From contig OY540820.1 in assembly GCA_961205875.1 (NCBI GenBank), forward strand, positions 5,084,001 to 5,148,000: DNA of 64,000 nt. The letters are read 5' to 3'. This document shows, piece by piece, positions 23,268 through 33,549 of the stretch. The notes beneath the pieces were generated by a model. That model made no database searches and was not told the DNA's origin. It worked only from the letters and a program-made list of their open reading frames with translations. Numbering within the stretch: the stretch's first letter is position 1; every line of letters begins with the position of its first letter. The DNA comes from Sialis fuliginosa (taxonomy: Eukaryota; Arthropoda; Insecta; Megaloptera; Sialidae). A program made the translations under genes and the position numbers.

Positions 23268-23940
23268 CTCCGATTTCAAAATTTTAAATTGATCTATCCG
23301 TTTCACGTCAAGACAAACACTTTTCGTTCATGTCTGTCTGTCTGTCCGTCCGTGTGTCCCTCTGTCCCCTGAATCCTGGTCACACGCATAACTCATGAAC
23401 CACTAAACCGTTATTGTTGAAACATGGTCGGATGATTGGGGCTGAGTTAAGGACGGTCCCATTTCAAAATCATCAAAATCGTTTGTAAGGGGGTGGGGGG
23501 ACATCCAAAAATATTTATTTTTTCAAGATATCTCAAGAACGACACATGTTACGTGAAAATTTTATAGAATATTTTTTGTAGAACATTAAATTTCCTATAA
23601 TATGGGTCTACAACGTTTGTTGTAAAATATTCCCTTACAAAGATTTATCTCAATTTATTTTAAAAATTCGTGTTTTATTTTTCTAAATTGATATTTGCTT
23701 GGACATATTAAATGTCATTTTGACATTTGCATTTTAGATTTAAATTGAAATTGTCAAAAAATTAAAAATATATGAAAAAATATTCTAATATTTTCTAGTA
23801 AAATTGTATAAAAATTAAATGGTTAACCAATTCCAGGCAATTTATATAAACACTATCGGTTTTTATTTAAATTGTTGAATAATTAACTACCTTTGGTAAA
23901 TTTAGCACTGTGCATTTACTTGGCTATTTTTATCAACTGC
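23268..23940 (-). repeat. Repeat family J, copy 2, uninterrupted
   Basis: Collinear with the split copy at 2,772-4,125 on the other strand. It carries a CTGTCTGTCTGTCCGTCCGT stretch (23,332-23,351) and, at 23,540-23,600, the exact region where copy 1 is broken by mariner. Used as the reference for the mariner insertion point. Confidence 0.65.
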
Positions 23941-24345
23941 CATTTAACGCCTTAGACTTTAAAATTAATTTTCTTGGTCAAAAAATCTGAAATTTCGAAT
24001 GCAATTGTTGCATCGATTATATTCTATAATGTTAAAAGAGAAAAGACCGGACCGACCGGACAGTGGAGTGGTTCTAAACCACGGCTCGTAACAAAGACAT
24101 TGTGGATGAATGTATGTGTACATGTGTGTGTGTGTGTTATGTGGCGCGGCCGCCTTGGATTCCATTACACTGATTGGTTCCAGTTAGATTGACGCGCCGA
24201 TGGAATCCGTGCGCCGCGTGGATCCCCGTTTTATTTCGTACAATTTCATTCCAGTCAATCTCGCAGGATTGTGACGGGAATAATACTTATACATATACCA
24301 CCGTCTCTCTATTCCTTCGTCATACACACATAGCTCTAATAAATT
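23941..24345. other. Unique GC-richer stretch, no gene assigned
   Basis: Includes a (TG)n run at 24,123-24,137 and CGCGCCGATGG...GTGCGCCGCGTGG near 24,192. Open frames on both strands (23,965-24,165; 23,974-24,192) overlap and have no recognisable content. Could be a gene-flanking fragment; nothing firm. Confidence 0.3.
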
Positions 24346-25152
24346 AGTCTGATGAGAATTCTGGTCTCCGGGTTGTGATTTTATTACAATCTTTATACCG
24401 TGGGGTTGTTTTTTTCTGTTCGTTCTTTTTCGGTTCTGATTTTTCCGTTGCTGAGATTAAATTTTAGCTTTTGAAAATCAGATACAATCTAGAGATGAAA
24501 TATTGTTTCAAAATGCTATATTATAAGTAGTCTGATGAGAATTCTGGTCTTCGGGTTGTGATTTTACGAGTATTACAATCTTTATACTGTGGGGTTGTTT
24601 TTTGGTTCTGATGATTCCATTGCTGAGATAAAATTTTAGCTTTTGAAAATCAGATACAATCTAGAGATGAGATATTGTTTCAAATGGCTATATTATAATT
24701 AGTCTGATGCAAATTCTGGTCTCCGGGTTGTGATTTTACGAGTATTACAATCTTTATACCGTGAGGTTGTTTTTCGGTTCTGATTTTTCCGTTGCTGAGA
24801 TAAAATTTTAACTTTTGAAAATCAGATACAATCTAGAGATGAAATATTGTTTCAAATGGCTATATTATAATTAGTCTGATGAGAATTCTGGTCTCCGGGT
24901 TGTGATTTTACGAGTATTACAATCTTTATACCGTGAGGTTGTTTTTCGGTTCTGATTTTTCCGTTGCTGAGATAAAATTTTAACTTTTGAAAATCAGATA
25001 CAATCTAGAGATGAAATATTGTTTCAAATGGCTATATTATAATTAGTCTGATGAGAATTCTAGTCTCCGGGTTGTGATTTTACGAGTATCTATTACAATC
25101 TTTATACCGTGGGGTTGTTTTTTCGGTTCTGATTTTTCCGTTGCTGAGATTA
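24346..25152 (+). repeat. Satellite: 4.6 tandem units of ~172 bp
   Basis: Units begin AGTCTGATGAGAATTCTGGT at 24,346, 24,529, 24,701, 24,873 and 25,045; spacing is 183, 172, 172 and 172 bp. Units three and four are almost identical. The first is longer because of an extra TTTCTGTTCGTTC segment, and the fifth is cut at about 25,150 where a MITE C copy begins. Confidence 0.92.
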
Positions 25153-25157
25153 ATAGA

Positions 25158-25644
25158 GTAAGGTTTACTGATTTTTTGTAATTTTCATCAACTCATGTTA
25201 CTAATAAAACAAGTAACTCTTTATTTAATCAATTTAATTACCAAAGTCACCAAATATAGTTTGTTTTTTAAAATTAAAGCCTTTTACTTTGTTTATGTTT
25301 TTTCTCCAGTAATAGATAAAGTAAAATCAGTAATGAGCACGCGGTGATGGAAACTTGCTAATGATAACAAAATGATAAATACTTCAACACAAAAGTTATA
25401 AAAGAAGGAATCATCAAATTTGAAATAATGTAAAGCAGTCGCTATGATAATATAATAATTAGTAAATAAATTATAGTAATAATTAGTTTAAATGTCCACC
25501 ATTTTGACACCTATTGTCATCAAATCACGCTGTAAGACAGTTAAATATGTATGTATATAGAATATAGATTAATATTCAAAAATTACATTAACCTAAGTAA
25601 TTTAAAAATAAGGGGTCATATACAAGACTGGGGCCAGTACATTA
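25158..25644 (-). mobile_element. MITE C, copy 3
   Basis: Runs from internal sequence (AAGGTTTACTGATTTTTTG) to the end TACATTA (a mutated TACCTTA). The outer end adjoining the satellite is missing. Confidence 0.75.
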
Positions 25645-25769
25645 TACCCTTAAAAAAAATTATATTTCTTATATTAGCTTAATAGAGTTAATTTTTTAAT
25701 CAATATCCCTATATCATAAATCTACAAGAAACTTTGAACAATACCCTGTAAATATGGTACTAGATAATG

Positions 25770-25830
25770 TATATAAATAAACACAAAAAGACGCATCTGT
25801 CATGGTTTGAACGATTCATCATCGGTGAGT
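25770..25830 (+). promoter_or_regulatory. Possible TATA promoter and first-exon donor
   Basis: TATATAAATAA at 25,770 is followed about 30 bp later by TGTCATGG (initiator-like) and at 25,825 by GTGAGT, a strong donor. Many insect cuticle genes have this layout. The only ATG there (25,802) stops after two codons, and no downstream exon was identified, so this is a low-confidence candidate. The 85-codon frame from 25,807 is proline/serine-rich and unrecognised. Confidence 0.2.
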
Positions 25831-26208
25831 TTGCGGACGACATCTACAAAGACTCCCGCCCAATTAATTAAGTGCAGAAAGACACCGTCACCTTCACTGG
25901 TACATCCCTCTCACTCATCATCACCACAATTTATCTTTCTCTGTCCAGCACAAATACTCTGCTATCACATTAATATCAACATCTTTAGTTTATTAAAACA
26001 AATCAATTTCATAACTTCTTATAGATCAGGGATGCGCAAACTTTTCATACCGCGTTTTTGTTAAAAATACAAATAGAGTAATCTGGAAATATTTGACATA
26101 CCGTAAACCGGGGTTACTTTACTCCACTTTTATGATTATTTTTTAAAACTCGGAGAAACTGTGGTTTCTAGTCACTAAACTATAATATACACCTTAACCA
26201 CAATAAAA

Positions 26209-26266
26209 CAATGTCACTCGACACGTGTTTCGACTTCACAAGGAGTCCTCATCAGGAGCCTAACAG
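26209..26266 (-). ncRNA. Hammerhead ribozyme motif, core intact
   Basis: On the - strand: CTGATGA (26,255-26,249), stem II GGACTCCTTGTGAAGTC with one C-A mismatch, GAAA (26,231-26,228), stem III CACGTG, then the cleavage triplet GTC (26,222-26,220). Flanking GGCTC and GAGTG can form a short stem I (three pairs and a G-U). The order CUGANGA / stem II / GAAA / stem III / NUH is that of a type I hammerhead with a minimal stem III, the form described for Penelope-like elements and retrozymes. Cleavage is predicted after 26,220. Activity is not shown by sequence. Confidence 0.72.
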
Positions 26267-26388
26267 TTCCAGACTGATATAGTCTTGGTCAAACGTAATA
26301 TAATAAGTTGATTGGTCAAAATCATTGAAGCGAGTTAAGCCCTTTTAGTATATATATTAGGTTTGACCAAGACTATATCAGTCTGGAA

Positions 26389-26446
26389 CTGTTAGGCTCC
26401 TGATGAGGACTTCTTGTGAAGTCAAAACACGTGTCGAGTGACATTG
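26389..26446 (+). ncRNA. Hammerhead ribozyme motif, core mutated
   Basis: Mirror copy of the motif on the other strand. CTGATGA is at 26,400-26,406, with a perfect six-pair stem II (GACTTC/GAAGTC), but AAAA replaces GAAA at 26,424-26,427; CACGTG and TC follow. The changed base corresponds to G12, the general base, so this copy should be inactive. Confidence 0.7.
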
Positions 26447-27095
26447 TTTTATTGTGGTTAAGGTGTATATTTTTAGTTTAGGGTCTATAGAAATAAATAG
26501 AAAAATCGATAGAAATGATTTTTTGCCGTTTAGTACTTATATATGGGATCTAATACAACATATTCACATGGTCACTTATTTGATAAATAGTAAAGTAATA
26601 TTTAATTTTTTTTTTGTTAAAAAGTGGAGCAAAGTTTCCCATAGGCCGGGGTTACTTTGCTCCATTCTATAGTTTTTCATTATAACGCCACTATTTAAGT
26701 AGATAGAGCAAAGTTAAGCATGTGTTTTATCGACTTTTATCCGGGGCTCATGTCTGTCCAAAAAAATTTCAAATATTATACCTATGGATTTTGTTTTTAT
26801 TATAAGAAAATGAAACTACATTTATTCATTAAAAATGTGTAAAGCTACATTGAAACTCTTTTACTAATAGAGCAAAGTAACCCCCACTGGCGCAAAGTAA
26901 CCCCGGTTTACGGTACCTTTTTTATTACTTAATTGCAAAGATTAAGCTAAAAAAATAATAATAGCAAAACAAATTATATTTTTATTGCTCAATTTTAAAT
27001 TATTCAATATTAAAATTCGTAAAAATCAGCTCGCATTTAAAACGCGAAGTAATTGATTAAAGGGTTTGTGACGTCACAAATCGTATTCTGTCATC

Positions 27096-27864
27096 CATAG
27101 ACATAGAGAATGGACCACGCATCTGACTCAAAAACAGAGCCGTGTCAAAAAAAAGAGATAGAAACAGATTTGGAATATACTTGTACTTTTTTTAAACAGG
27201 AGTGTAACTATTTCATTCTTGGTCCCGAACATTAAAAATATTCATAGATATATATAAAGAGGTTAAAAAACAAAAAATAATTAACGTTATAAAAAAAATG
27301 TATTAAAAAAAAAACAATTATTGATTTCTAAATAATATAAGTTTTGAATTTTTTGACCCAATTTTAATATCTTTTTCTTAGCTTCGTAATGAAACCTAAT
27401 ATCAAAAAAAATATTTAAAATTCTGTTAAGTATATCTTGTATGTGCTGGTTGTAAGTGCAATCCACCTCATCATTTTGTAGCAACCACATGGGAATTGAT
27501 TTAAAACTGTTTTTTATTAATTATACATTTAATATTTTTGGTTCATAATTTGGCAAATTTCTATCATATCAATTGATGTTTTTTTTTAAATTTCCTCGAT
27601 GAAATATGAACCATTATAGTATGTTTATTGTTTATATTATTTACTTTTCTAATAAAAAACTTATTGCACAAAAATCACAAGATAGATATACAAAAATATA
27701 TCAGATAGAAATACTACCCTGAACTGTAGTAAGCTACCAATCAGATTCTTAGAAAAAGAGATAGATATATTCCAAACTACACTGCATCTCTCTCTCTCAC
27801 TTTTTGAACAGATGTTACACCATTGTGTTAATACAGAATGCACTGTCCATTCTCTATGTCTATG
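27096..27864. mobile_element. TIR element with CATAGACATAGAGAATGGAC ends
   Basis: CATAGACATAGAGAATGGAC at the left and its reverse complement GTCCATTCTCTATGTCTATG at the right define a 769-bp element. The adjoining 8 bp, CTGTCATC and CTGTCGAC, agree at six positions, compatible with a decayed 8-bp duplication. CA...TG ends and 8-bp duplications occur in P-type and hAT elements; superfamily open. No transposase; the frames inside (27,287-27,490; 27,661-27,843) are AT-rich. Confidence 0.7.
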
Positions 27865-28515
27865 CTGTCGACTATATAGAATAACCTTACTTTTAATTTT
27901 TTCCTTCTGGCTCAGTTATATATCTTTTTCCAGGAGTTTTGTGAGTTGAATTATTACAAGGTACGAAACAATATTTATAGCTTATTATTTTTCATGCGTT
28001 TTCCATGTTTATCGTTGACGTATATTTAAGAATTGATTGACATTTCAATTCTAAATTATGACGTCACGCAACATGGCGCACAATTGGGAGCGTTGGAAAA
28101 GTAAATTTTTTTTAATTTGATATTTTGGGGTCGGGATAAAGAGTATGAAAAATGTTTTTAGGGGTTTTCATTTTTGACCGGATTATTCTATTCTTAAACT
28201 ATATTATACACTTATTTGTAATGAAACGTAGATTGAGATAACAATCAAAACAATATTACTTACTTAAGAATCACTGAAAGTTCATCATCGCCAAACTATT
28301 ATAATTTGTAAAGTTTCATATCAGGTATTTGGAAAAAATAGTCAAAGCCAAAATTATACGAAGCAGGAACTCCAAGGCCCTCATGTACACTGTATCTATT
28401 AGTGAAAACCGGAAAAAAATCCCTTCAGTAGTTACTGAGAAAATTGTACATAGACAGACAGACGTGAGGGGGTACTTTGTTTTAAACTATGTATAGATGT
28501 TCATAAAAACAAAAC
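27865..28515. other. No gene; unclassified repeat fragments
   Basis: GACGTCACGCAACATGGCG at 28,062 recalls the block at 20.7 kb. CTATTAGTGAAAACCGG and ACAGACAGACGTGAG near 28,400-28,470 resemble text in families A and B. Nothing coding. Confidence 0.35.
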
Positions 28516-29258
28516 AACGCGAGCGATAGCACGGGTGGACCACTAGGAAATTATTGTTTAGGATTTTTGAAAAATATAGTTGATTTAAGTACAAACACGA
28601 TTAATTATTATCGTAATAATAACTAATCAAAACCTAACGTAGGTACCTCAAAAAAAAAAATCAGAACTCTCCCCGCGACACTTCATCATAGTTCGCGTGA
28701 ATTGCCGCAAATAATATGTTATTGTATGTATATTTCACGTTATTTCCTAAACCAAAAGACCAAATTGAATTCTGTAAAGGGCAAAATATATCTACATTAA
28801 GTACTTATGACGAGGAAATCATTTATTTCGATAAGGATTAATGTTTTGCAGGTCATAAGTCCACGTAAACCGAACCCAAATATTTTAAATTTTCTTTGTA
28901 ACATAAAAGCAGTCATTGTGGCTTAAATATAAAAGTTATACATATGGAGTCGTGGAGTTTATTGTAGATCTATTGATTCTTCACAATTCTTTAATACATT
29001 ATTTTGTTCAATATTGAACGGTTTAGGCAGCGTATTTCAAAATAGCGCGCCGACGGCAAATTTTTTTCTGACTTGATTTACGATTATCGTCACTGCTTAG
29101 TTGTTATGTTACCTAACGTAACAAAATATAGCCTATAACCTGGCAAAAGAACGTACCTATAAATTAAAAAAGAAATCACGTAAATCGGATAAGTGGTTCT
29201 CGAATGATAAGCGCACTAACGGACAGACAGAGAGACGTTGAACTTTATTATATAAAAG
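28516..29258 (-). mobile_element. Non-autonomous Helitron-like element, copy 4
   Basis: Collinear with copy 3: TTATTGTTTAGGATTTTT, TTTATTTCGATAAGGATTAA, TTTAGGCAGCGTATTTCA, TAAGTGGTTCTCGAATGATA and ACGTTGAACTTTATTATAT occur in order. The hairpin end at the left is rearranged (ACAACGCGAGCGATAGCACG) and the CTAG is not in place. Confidence 0.6.
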
Positions 29259-29765
29259 AAGCAATGTTTAATAGTTAACCAATGAAAGGTTAATTGAAAC
29301 TTGGAATAATTATAATTGATAAATGTCTGTATAAACCTTTACTTTTCTTATTCAGTTCTCTTCAATATACGAACTTGAAGAGAATATCTTCACGTATTTA
29401 GCTTCAATTAATTAAATGCAAGAATACCTCCATCCCCCAACCTAACTCTTGTCGCCATCAACCCCTTCGCTCACATATCTTGTGAAGACAAGAAACCAGT
29501 GATGGCAACACACGAGGAGGACAAGGGGGCGTTGACGGCCAAAGTTTAAATCATTCGTGGGATAGTTTCACAAACTTTATGTGTTCTACAAGGCTACTTT
29601 GATGTGTAGTACTTAACAAAATGGTTGGAATATAAATAGAACGTAATATTTGATAATTGCTAATGTTTTTTTTAGGTATATAATACTTTTTTGTTAAATA
29701 ATATTTACTGTAAAAGTGTTTAATATCTATACTAAAGTAAAATTAATTTTTAAAACAAATACTGT
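29259..29765. other. No feature; short GC-richer patch
   Basis: 29,425-29,555 is richer in C and G (CTCTTGTCGCCATCAACCCC) but holds no convincing frame on either strand. Confidence 0.35.
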
Positions 29766-29935
29766 ACTTATTGTTTAGGATTTTGGAAAAATATACTTGA
29801 ATTATTCTTTAACTTTTTGCATAATAGCGGCAAACTTTTTTCAGACTTGTTTTATTGTCACTGCTTATTCCTTATATTACCTAACGTAATAAAATATATA
29901 CTAATACCCAGGCAAAGGACATATAAATTAAATAA
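29766..29935 (-). mobile_element. Helitron-like fragment
   Basis: GTTTAGGATTTTGGAAAAAT, GGCAAACTTTTTTCAGACTTG and TTACCTAACGTAATAAAATA match, with large internal deletions, the Helitron copies at 15 and 29 kb. Confidence 0.5.
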
Positions 29936-29973
29936 TCAAAATAAATAAAATATATAAATAATTCAAATTAATA

Positions 29974-30534
29974 TAAGGTACCTGCACCAGTCTTGGATAT
30001 GACCCCAGTAATGGCTATTTTTGTATTAAATGTACTGAATAAAAATATTTGTTGATATTTGATTACTACCATTTCTGAATATTAATCTATTTATTATTAT
30101 CTAGATTTGTTGACAATCGGCCAATAGGTGTCAAAATGCTGGACATTTAAACCAATTATTAGTATAATTTATGTATTAATTATTATATAATCATAGAAAC
30201 TGCATTACATTATTTCAAATTTGACGATTCTTTCTTTTATATCTTTTGTATCGTAGTACTTATAATTTTGTAATCATTAGCAAGTGTCCATCACTGCGTG
30301 CTCATTACTGGTTTTATCTTTGCCATTACTGGAGAAAAAACATGAACAAAATAAAAGGCCATAATTTAAAAAACAAACTATATTTGGTGACTTTGATAAT
30401 TAAATTGATTAAATAAAGAGTTACTTGTTTTATTAGTAACATGAGTTCATGAAAATTACAAAAAAAGAAGCCCGTCTATCACAAAAACAGTAAACCTTGC
30501 TCTTTAAGCAGCCATAACTGGTGCCAGTACCTTA
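29974..30534 (+). mobile_element. MITE C, copy 4, full length (561 bp)
   Basis: Ends TAAGGTACCTGCACCAGTCT and CTGGTGCCAGTACCTTA are the clearest terminal pair of the family. Flanking bases are compatible with a TA duplication. Same internal order as copy 1. Confidence 0.85.
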
Positions 30535-31060
30535 TTTAATTTATAATAATGCTAAAATATCTGTACAAATAAACATAAAATTTTAAACACAAAAAAATTT
30601 ATTAGACCAGTTTTTAAAACTAGTTGATAAACAATGTAATCTTAAAACGGTTTAACATTCCATCTAACATTTAACAGTACATAAAACTTGTTAAAGTATG
30701 CTACTGCAGCACACTCTACTCCCAAAGCTGTTAACGGTTTATTAAATATTCACATGTGTTTTCATTTTCTTGAATTTCTGCTCAAGATTAACATTAACTT
30801 TCGTGAGTGATTGTTTTTAAGTTTTTAGTATAGATTCCAGAGAAAACTTATTACTATATTATGTAAAACTATTCAAAACATAAATGAATATTTAACAAAA
30901 TGATTTTTCATATTGATATACATAAGTGAAATTTATATTCCAAATAATTTTTATAATTTATACATTGTACTGTAATGCTATTTGATACAGACACATAAAG
31001 TATTTCTTACCTATATGTAAAAACTTGCAGTACAAAAGCTAACGACTTTTTTGATAAATC
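30535..31060. other. AT-rich interval, nothing recognised
   Basis: No gene or repeat structure identified. Confidence 0.35.
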
Positions 31061-31637
31061 CAAAGGTCGAAACAAGTTCAATGTTCAAAAATACTGATTT
31101 TACTGACACAGATATCTAAAAATACTGACTTTTACTGACTGTCTCATCCGAGTTAAAAAATGTAGGTATTATGTATTAAAAAAATACTTGTATAATTATT
31201 GGCCTTCACCATCCTCATAGCCAACCCTTACCACCTTTGTATTATGTTCATAACAAAAGTAACAAACTTTACAATTAATTTTTGTTAATTTTTCTCACCG
31301 AACTTACAATTAGTATAGCCAGTGCTAGGGTGAGATTTATGTTGTTTATATTTTCATTTATACATACGTTACAATTATGTCATAAAATATCTTCTAAAAG
31401 TTGGTAATAAACAATACAAATAAGTAAACAAAATAGAACATTATTTATAATTTGAATATATTTTTCACGGTATTGTGTCGTTTTGAAGCCAAATAGTGAG
31501 TTTTTTTCACGTTGTGAAAACTGAGTTCCAAACCCAAAAAACTGACAAAACTGACCATTTTTCCAAAAAACTGACTTTAACTGACCGGGTTATAAAAACT
31601 GACTTTTACTGATTTTACTGACCAGTTTTGACCCCTG
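31061..31637. mobile_element. Possible hAT-like element with ACTGAC repeats
   Basis: The right end ACCAGTTTTGACCCCTG is a typical hAT-type end in reverse; the proposed left end CAAAGGTCGAAACAAGT matches it at most positions. Both ends carry repeated ACTGACTTTTACTGA motifs (31,100-31,141 and 31,538-31,621), as in hAT subterminal regions. No matching 8-bp flank was found, so borders are tentative. Confidence 0.45.
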
Positions 31638-31752
31638 TAATAATTTTCTAAGGGCTGAACCTTTTTAAATTATATTTATCCACTAACTGACAAGGAATGG
31701 GTTGAATGCCTGGCACAAATAAAATTAGATATTAAGAGCTATAATTGTGATA

Positions 31753-32032
31753 TACGGTACTGGCACCAGTTATGGCAGCTATAATAGCAAGATTTACTGT
31801 TTTTGTGATTGACGGACTTCTTTTTTGTAATTCACATGAACTTATGTTACTAATAAAACAAGTAACTCTTTATTTAATCAATTTAATTACCAAAGTCAGC
31901 AAATATAGTTTGATTTTTAAATTATAGCCTTTTATTTTGTTTATGTAATGTAAAACCAGTAATGAGCACGCAGTGATGGACACTTGCTAATGATTACAAA
32001 ATGATAAGTACTATGACACTAAAGATATAAAA
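31753..32032 (-). mobile_element. MITE C, copy 5, first part (split)
   Basis: Starts at GGTACTGGCACCAGTTATGG and runs normally to GATATAAAA, where it stops at 32,032. The opposite end of the same element resumes at 32,760-32,810 (AAAAATAGCCATGACTGGGG ... CAGTACCATA). About 280 bp of the middle is lost, and 727 bp of family D stands in its place. Confidence 0.75.
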
Positions 32033-32759
32033 TGATGTTTACTCTTGTCAATTTTTGAATTTTCGACTTATTTTTGAAACAAGAAAAAAATGTTTTAGAT
32101 AAAAAATGTTGAGTATGTTATTATCTATAATTTATTCCCCATGTATTTTTTTCCAACATTTATGATTTAGCCAGAAAGAATATTTTTATGTAATTATTTA
32201 GACTCACCTACACTGTTCACTCTCAGTATTACGTATAAGAAAGTCCCATGGTACCTATGGTAAACACGCACACTGTTCAATCTCTGTAATATGTATAAGA
32301 AAGCTCCAAGACACTCATGGTAGATATTTCTTCTCTGTTATGAACCATTTGAATTATAATAAAAAAAAAAATTTTAAAAATGTTTTCGAAAAAATGAATA
32401 GAAAATAAATTATAATTGATATTACCTACAATTTTTAACTTGACCATTTTTTTCTATCTCGCACTGTTTCAAAGTAATTCGAAAATTTCAAAAATCGATG
32501 TAGGCAAACATCCGCATCCGGTTGAAAGATCAGGCAAAAATTAATCTTAAATATAAAATTTCTTCCTTCTATGATTTGTCGGTGTTAACTTACAGCGCTT
32601 ATAGACAGACGGACACACACACATCATGTCGAAAATAGTCAGAATGGATTAAGGGAAGATCAAAATGGATAATTCCATCAAAATCCGTATTTCGAAAAAA
32701 ATCGGCTTCACTATACTTACTTATACCCATGTTTATTTCATATATATGGGTATAAGTAA
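32033..32759 (+). repeat. Repeat family D, copy 1, inserted in MITE C
   Basis: Carries a CACTGTTCA(A)TCTC...GTATAAGAAAG block twice (32,213 and 32,271), CGCACTGTTTCAAAGTAATT, and a CGGACACACACACATCATGT block, ending in an ACTTACTTATACCCATG hairpin. Similar sequence lies at 52,330-52,745 and, in part, 63,000-63,190. Such CACACACAC-containing blocks are common in insect retroposon 3' regions; class not established. Confidence 0.55.
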
Positions 32760-32810
32760 GTAAAAATAGCCATGACTGGGGTCCTATCCAAGACTGATGC
32801 CAGTACCATA
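32760..32810 (-). mobile_element. MITE C, copy 5, second part
   Basis: Terminal about 50 bp of the copy that begins at 31,753, ending in CAGTACCATA. Confidence 0.7.
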
Positions 32811-33131
32811 TGTCATATGAAGTTTAAAAGAAATAATATAGAACAAAAATAAATTATATTGTTCATATTAATTTACACATCAACAAAAAAACCCTTATTT
32901 TAGATAAACAATCAATCAAATTAAATATATTCACATTTGCACTTAATGTTTCACATAAAAGCAGTTACTATATCAAACAACAGAGCAAAAGCAATAAAAT
33001 ACACCCTTTAGATATTCCACCACCCACATTACAACTACACATATTTGTCTCCATCCTCATCGAGTCCTCGTAACTCGCGCTTCGCCCTTTTAGATTTTCC
33101 GAACTACCCAGAAATACACCCCCCACCTATC
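32811..33131. other. No gene; possible 3' flank of the frame to its right
   Basis: GC content rises from about 33,000 (CGAGTCCTCGTAACTCGCGC), continuous with the reading frame that follows on the - strand. No clear AATAAA on the - strand was found. Confidence 0.3.
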
Positions 33132-33395
33132 CTAGTTGCGTCGACAGCGGTATGACGCATTAATCAACTTTTTGTCGTCGGTTTCTACACCCTCATTAAC
33201 CGACCTACATAATTGGTCATATTTATCATTTTGATGAAGATGCTGTACCACTTCTCGCAGCTTCCGCGGTTTCCCAGCAGCCTCAGTGCCTGCTAGATCA
33301 GGCCTATGCTTGCGCTGTATTATATATGTGACGTATAAATACAAGCCACTAAATATGAAGTATGATTCTGCATTGTTGTGATAATATGGGCTCAT
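33132..33395 (-). CDS. Possible small single-span membrane protein
   Basis: An 87-codon uninterrupted frame from ATG at 33,395. Composition is nearer to coding than anything around it, and the start has a reasonable context (CGACAATGAG). The N-terminal third has a hydrophobic, tyrosine-rich stretch (FIFSGLYLYVTYII, about residues 13-26) that could be one membrane segment. The remainder is charged: GTEAAGKPRKLREVVQHLHQ and a basic C-terminus RCRRN. No family is recognised. It lies outside identified repeats, between MITE C copy 5 and the hAT copy at 33.55 kb. It could instead be an exon of a longer gene or a chance frame. Confidence 0.35.
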   Translation of the reverse strand: MSPYYHNNAESYFIFSGLYLYVTYIIQRKHRPDLAGTEAAGKPRKLREVVQHLHQNDKYDQLCRSVNEGVETDDKKLINASYRCRRN

Positions 33396-33549
33396 TGTCG
33401 GTCGCCAAGATTTTAATAGTAGGTGTAGTTAGTTTTAGAATATCGTTTTTTTTTTTTAAGATTTAGTACTGCTCAAAATCCTAACAACTAAAAAAATGAA
33501 ATGTTTGATTTTTTTTTAAATTCTAAAAAGTTTTTAAAGGTGAGATTTC

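Larger units (their letters stand above)
26176..26480. repeat. Inverted repeat with ~117-bp arms around hammerheads
   Basis: Left arm about 26,176-26,294, right arm about 26,361-26,480; each arm is one hammerhead plus flank (AACCACAATAAAACAATGTC outside, CAGACTGATATAGTCTTGG inside). About 66 bp separates them. Arms differ at a few positions only. Probably two Penelope-type termini joined head to head. Confidence 0.8.
26101..26913. mobile_element. TIR element with TA target, carrying a hammerhead pair
   Basis: Ends CCGTAAACCGGGGTTACTTT and AAAGTAACCCCGGTTTACGG are near-perfect inverted repeats, flanked by TA (26,099-26,100; 26,914-26,915), as in Tc1/mariner-type elements. Shorter GGGGTTACTTTGCTCCA copies recur inside (26,648; reversed at 26,872). 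An inverted repeat with hammerhead motifs (26,176-26,480) is nested in its left half. No transposase. Confidence 0.82.

Noticed and set aside
24346-25060. CTGATGAG in every satellite unit as a hammerhead ribozyme
   Set aside because: No GAAA block, stem II or NUH site follows at the required distance; only the first core box is present.
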